The notes below the pieces were generated by a model. It did not search any database and was not told the origin of the DNA. It saw only the letters and a program-made list of their open reading frames with translations. A program made the position numbers and the translations under genes. Source: JBHHZI01 sp046757965 (GTDB lineage: Bacteria > Acidobacteriota > Polarisedimenticolia > SMYD01). From it: a stretch of DNA of 5,816 nt. Positions 5,168 to 5,816 of this stretch are shown here, one piece after another. The stretch lies in assembly GCA_046757965.1 (NCBI GenBank), contig JBHHZI010000187.1, forward strand, positions 1 to 5,816. Direction: 5' to 3'. The first letter of the stretch is position 1, and every line of letters begins with the position of its first letter.

Positions 5168-5816
5168 TCACTCCTTGCGGATATCCACATCACCGTTGAA
5201 GGTGCGCAACGAGACCTCCGCATCGCCGTCTCCGAGTGTGAATCTGAGGCTCGAGGAGGGCACGTATCGGCTCTCGCGCTCCGGCTTGTCACCATAGGCG
5301 CTGTCGATCTTGCCACTGAACGTCTCCGCGCTGACCTCGCAGGATGTCTCCGGGCTCAGGAACATCTCGATGTCACCGCTCACCGTCTCGATGGAGATGC
5401 TCGCCTCAGGGTCCAGCCCGGAGTGAAACTCGACATTTCCACTGACCGCCTCGATCTCCGCATCGGTGATGTGTCCCGTACCATTGATGGTCAGGTCACC
5501 ACTGACCACCTCGATGTCGAGCTCACCGAGCCGGCCGGTGATCTCCAGGTCACCGCTGACGACCTCCAGGGAGATCTCCCCGTCGACGCCTTCGATGGTC
5601 ACATCGGAACTGATTCCCTCGATGTCCAGATCGGTGGAAAACGGCACGTGGATCTCGAGTTCGGTACGGTCGCCGGCGCCGATGTGACGCGAATGCCGCG
5701 CGCCGCGATGCCGCCCGGATCTCTCCCCGCCGTCATCTCCACGGTCATCCCCGTCGTCATCTGCCCCGCAGGGCGTGGACGCGGTTGGCACGGCCGGCGA
5801 AATACGAGGTGCAGAC
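5168..5816 (-). CDS. DUF4097-like repetitive beta-solenoid envelope protein (5' partial)
   Basis: The frame is open from the right edge to the TGA at 5168-5170. A GTG at 5789-5791 is a possible start, but it has no ribosome site and the frame continues upstream (SAPRISPAV...), so the true start is probably outside the window. Numbering from that GTG, residues 11-22 are Asp/Gly-rich (DDDGDDRGDDGG) and 23-36 are Arg/His-rich, forming a linker. From 43 the chain is a ladder of short strands: ELEIHVPFSTDLDI, then repeated (V/F)(S/N)G(D/N/K)(L/V/I)x(I/F/M) units at about 78, 96, 116, 137, 158 and 198. This pattern is typical of the DUF4097 family, exported or envelope-associated proteins of unknown function thought to fold as a beta-solenoid. 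The C-terminus DVDIRKE ends on a repeat strand. An export signal, if present, would lie off the window. It is convergent with the porin and shares the hairpin region with it. The function is unknown. Confidence 0.75.
   Translation of the reverse strand, partial: SAPRISPAVPTASTPCGADDDGDDRGDDGGERSGRHRGARHSRHIGAGDRTELEIHVPFSTDLDIEGISSDVTIEGVDGEISLEVVSGDLEITGRLGELDIEVVSGDLTINGTGHITDAEIEAVSGNVEFHSGLDPEASISIETVSGDIEMFLSPETSCEVSAETFSGKIDSAYGDKPERESRYVPSSSLRFTLGDGDAEVSLRTFNGDVDIRKE
5180..5614 (-). repeat. Tandem ~18-21-residue protein repeats (SG[D/N] strand motif) in the DUF4097-like gene
   Basis: The coding sequence repeats a unit centred on VSGDLEI. Copies are VVSGDLEI (77-84), VVSGDLTI (95-102), AVSGNVEF (115-122), TVSGDIEM (136-143), TFSGKIDS (157-164) and TFNGDVDI (197-204), each starting 18 to 21 residues after the last except for a 40-residue gap before the final copy. 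A weaker half-unit lies between several copies (for example GVDGEISL and LGELDIE), giving roughly a 9-residue sub-period at the N-terminal end. The DNA also looks repetitive: variants of GTCACC(A/G)CTGAC recur on the plus strand. This is protein-architectural repetition, not a mobile or CRISPR repeat. Confidence 0.65.

Noticed and set aside
5466..5687. Plus-strand Ser/Pro/Thr-rich open frame opposite the DUF4097-like gene, and the repeats there as a CRISPR-like array
   Set aside because: It is the complement of the repeated SGD-coding units; the repeats are diverged, in frame, and lack uniform repeat and spacer lengths.
1..5816. Mobile element, phage, defence island, tRNA or rRNA content
   Set aside because: No transposase, integrase, terminal inverted repeats, tRNA cloverleaf or rRNA-like sequence was recognised on either strand.

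Overview
The window is 5.8 kb of GC-rich bacterial DNA, roughly two-thirds G+C by eye, with strong G/C preference at third codon positions. It holds four protein genes and little else. A signal-peptide-bearing outer-membrane barrel protein shows the host has an outer membrane. Tandem membrane receptors with TolB/PD40-type beta-propellers, of the kind usually fused to Ser/Thr protein kinases, are greatly expanded in Acidobacteriota and Gemmatimonadota. A relative of those phyla is my best guess, but there is no rRNA or marker gene to settle it.

Layout: (1) bases 1-1572, plus strand: the C-terminal propeller part of a receptor protein whose start lies upstream of the window. The reading frame is open to base 1, and the first Met in view falls inside a conserved propeller strand, so it is not the start. 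(2) 1569-3821, plus strand: a complete 750-residue paralogue that overlaps the first gene by ATGA. It has a single membrane helix and an extracytoplasmic propeller. Its N-terminal ~138 residues look like the C-lobe of a protein kinase whose N-lobe, activation segment and catalytic residues are all missing or replaced. (3) 3822-4028: an intergenic leader with two overlapping, mutually exclusive GC-rich hairpins and a very weak promoter candidate. (4) 4029-5087, plus strand: an outer-membrane porin-like beta-barrel protein. (5) 5088-5167: a convergent intergenic region with a long imperfect hairpin, probably a terminator. (6) 5168 to the right edge, minus strand: a DUF4097-like repetitive beta-solenoid protein, with its 5' end cut by the window edge.

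How the genes may work together: genes 1 and 2 look like a translationally coupled receptor pair. If the missing part of gene 1 encodes an active kinase, as in most relatives of this architecture, the product of gene 2 would be a catalytically dead partner with its own sensor propeller. That pairing is the most interesting point in the window and is an inference. The porin and the DUF4097-like protein are cell-envelope proteins with no visible functional link to the receptors. I see no tRNA, rRNA, CRISPR array, insertion sequence or integrase.
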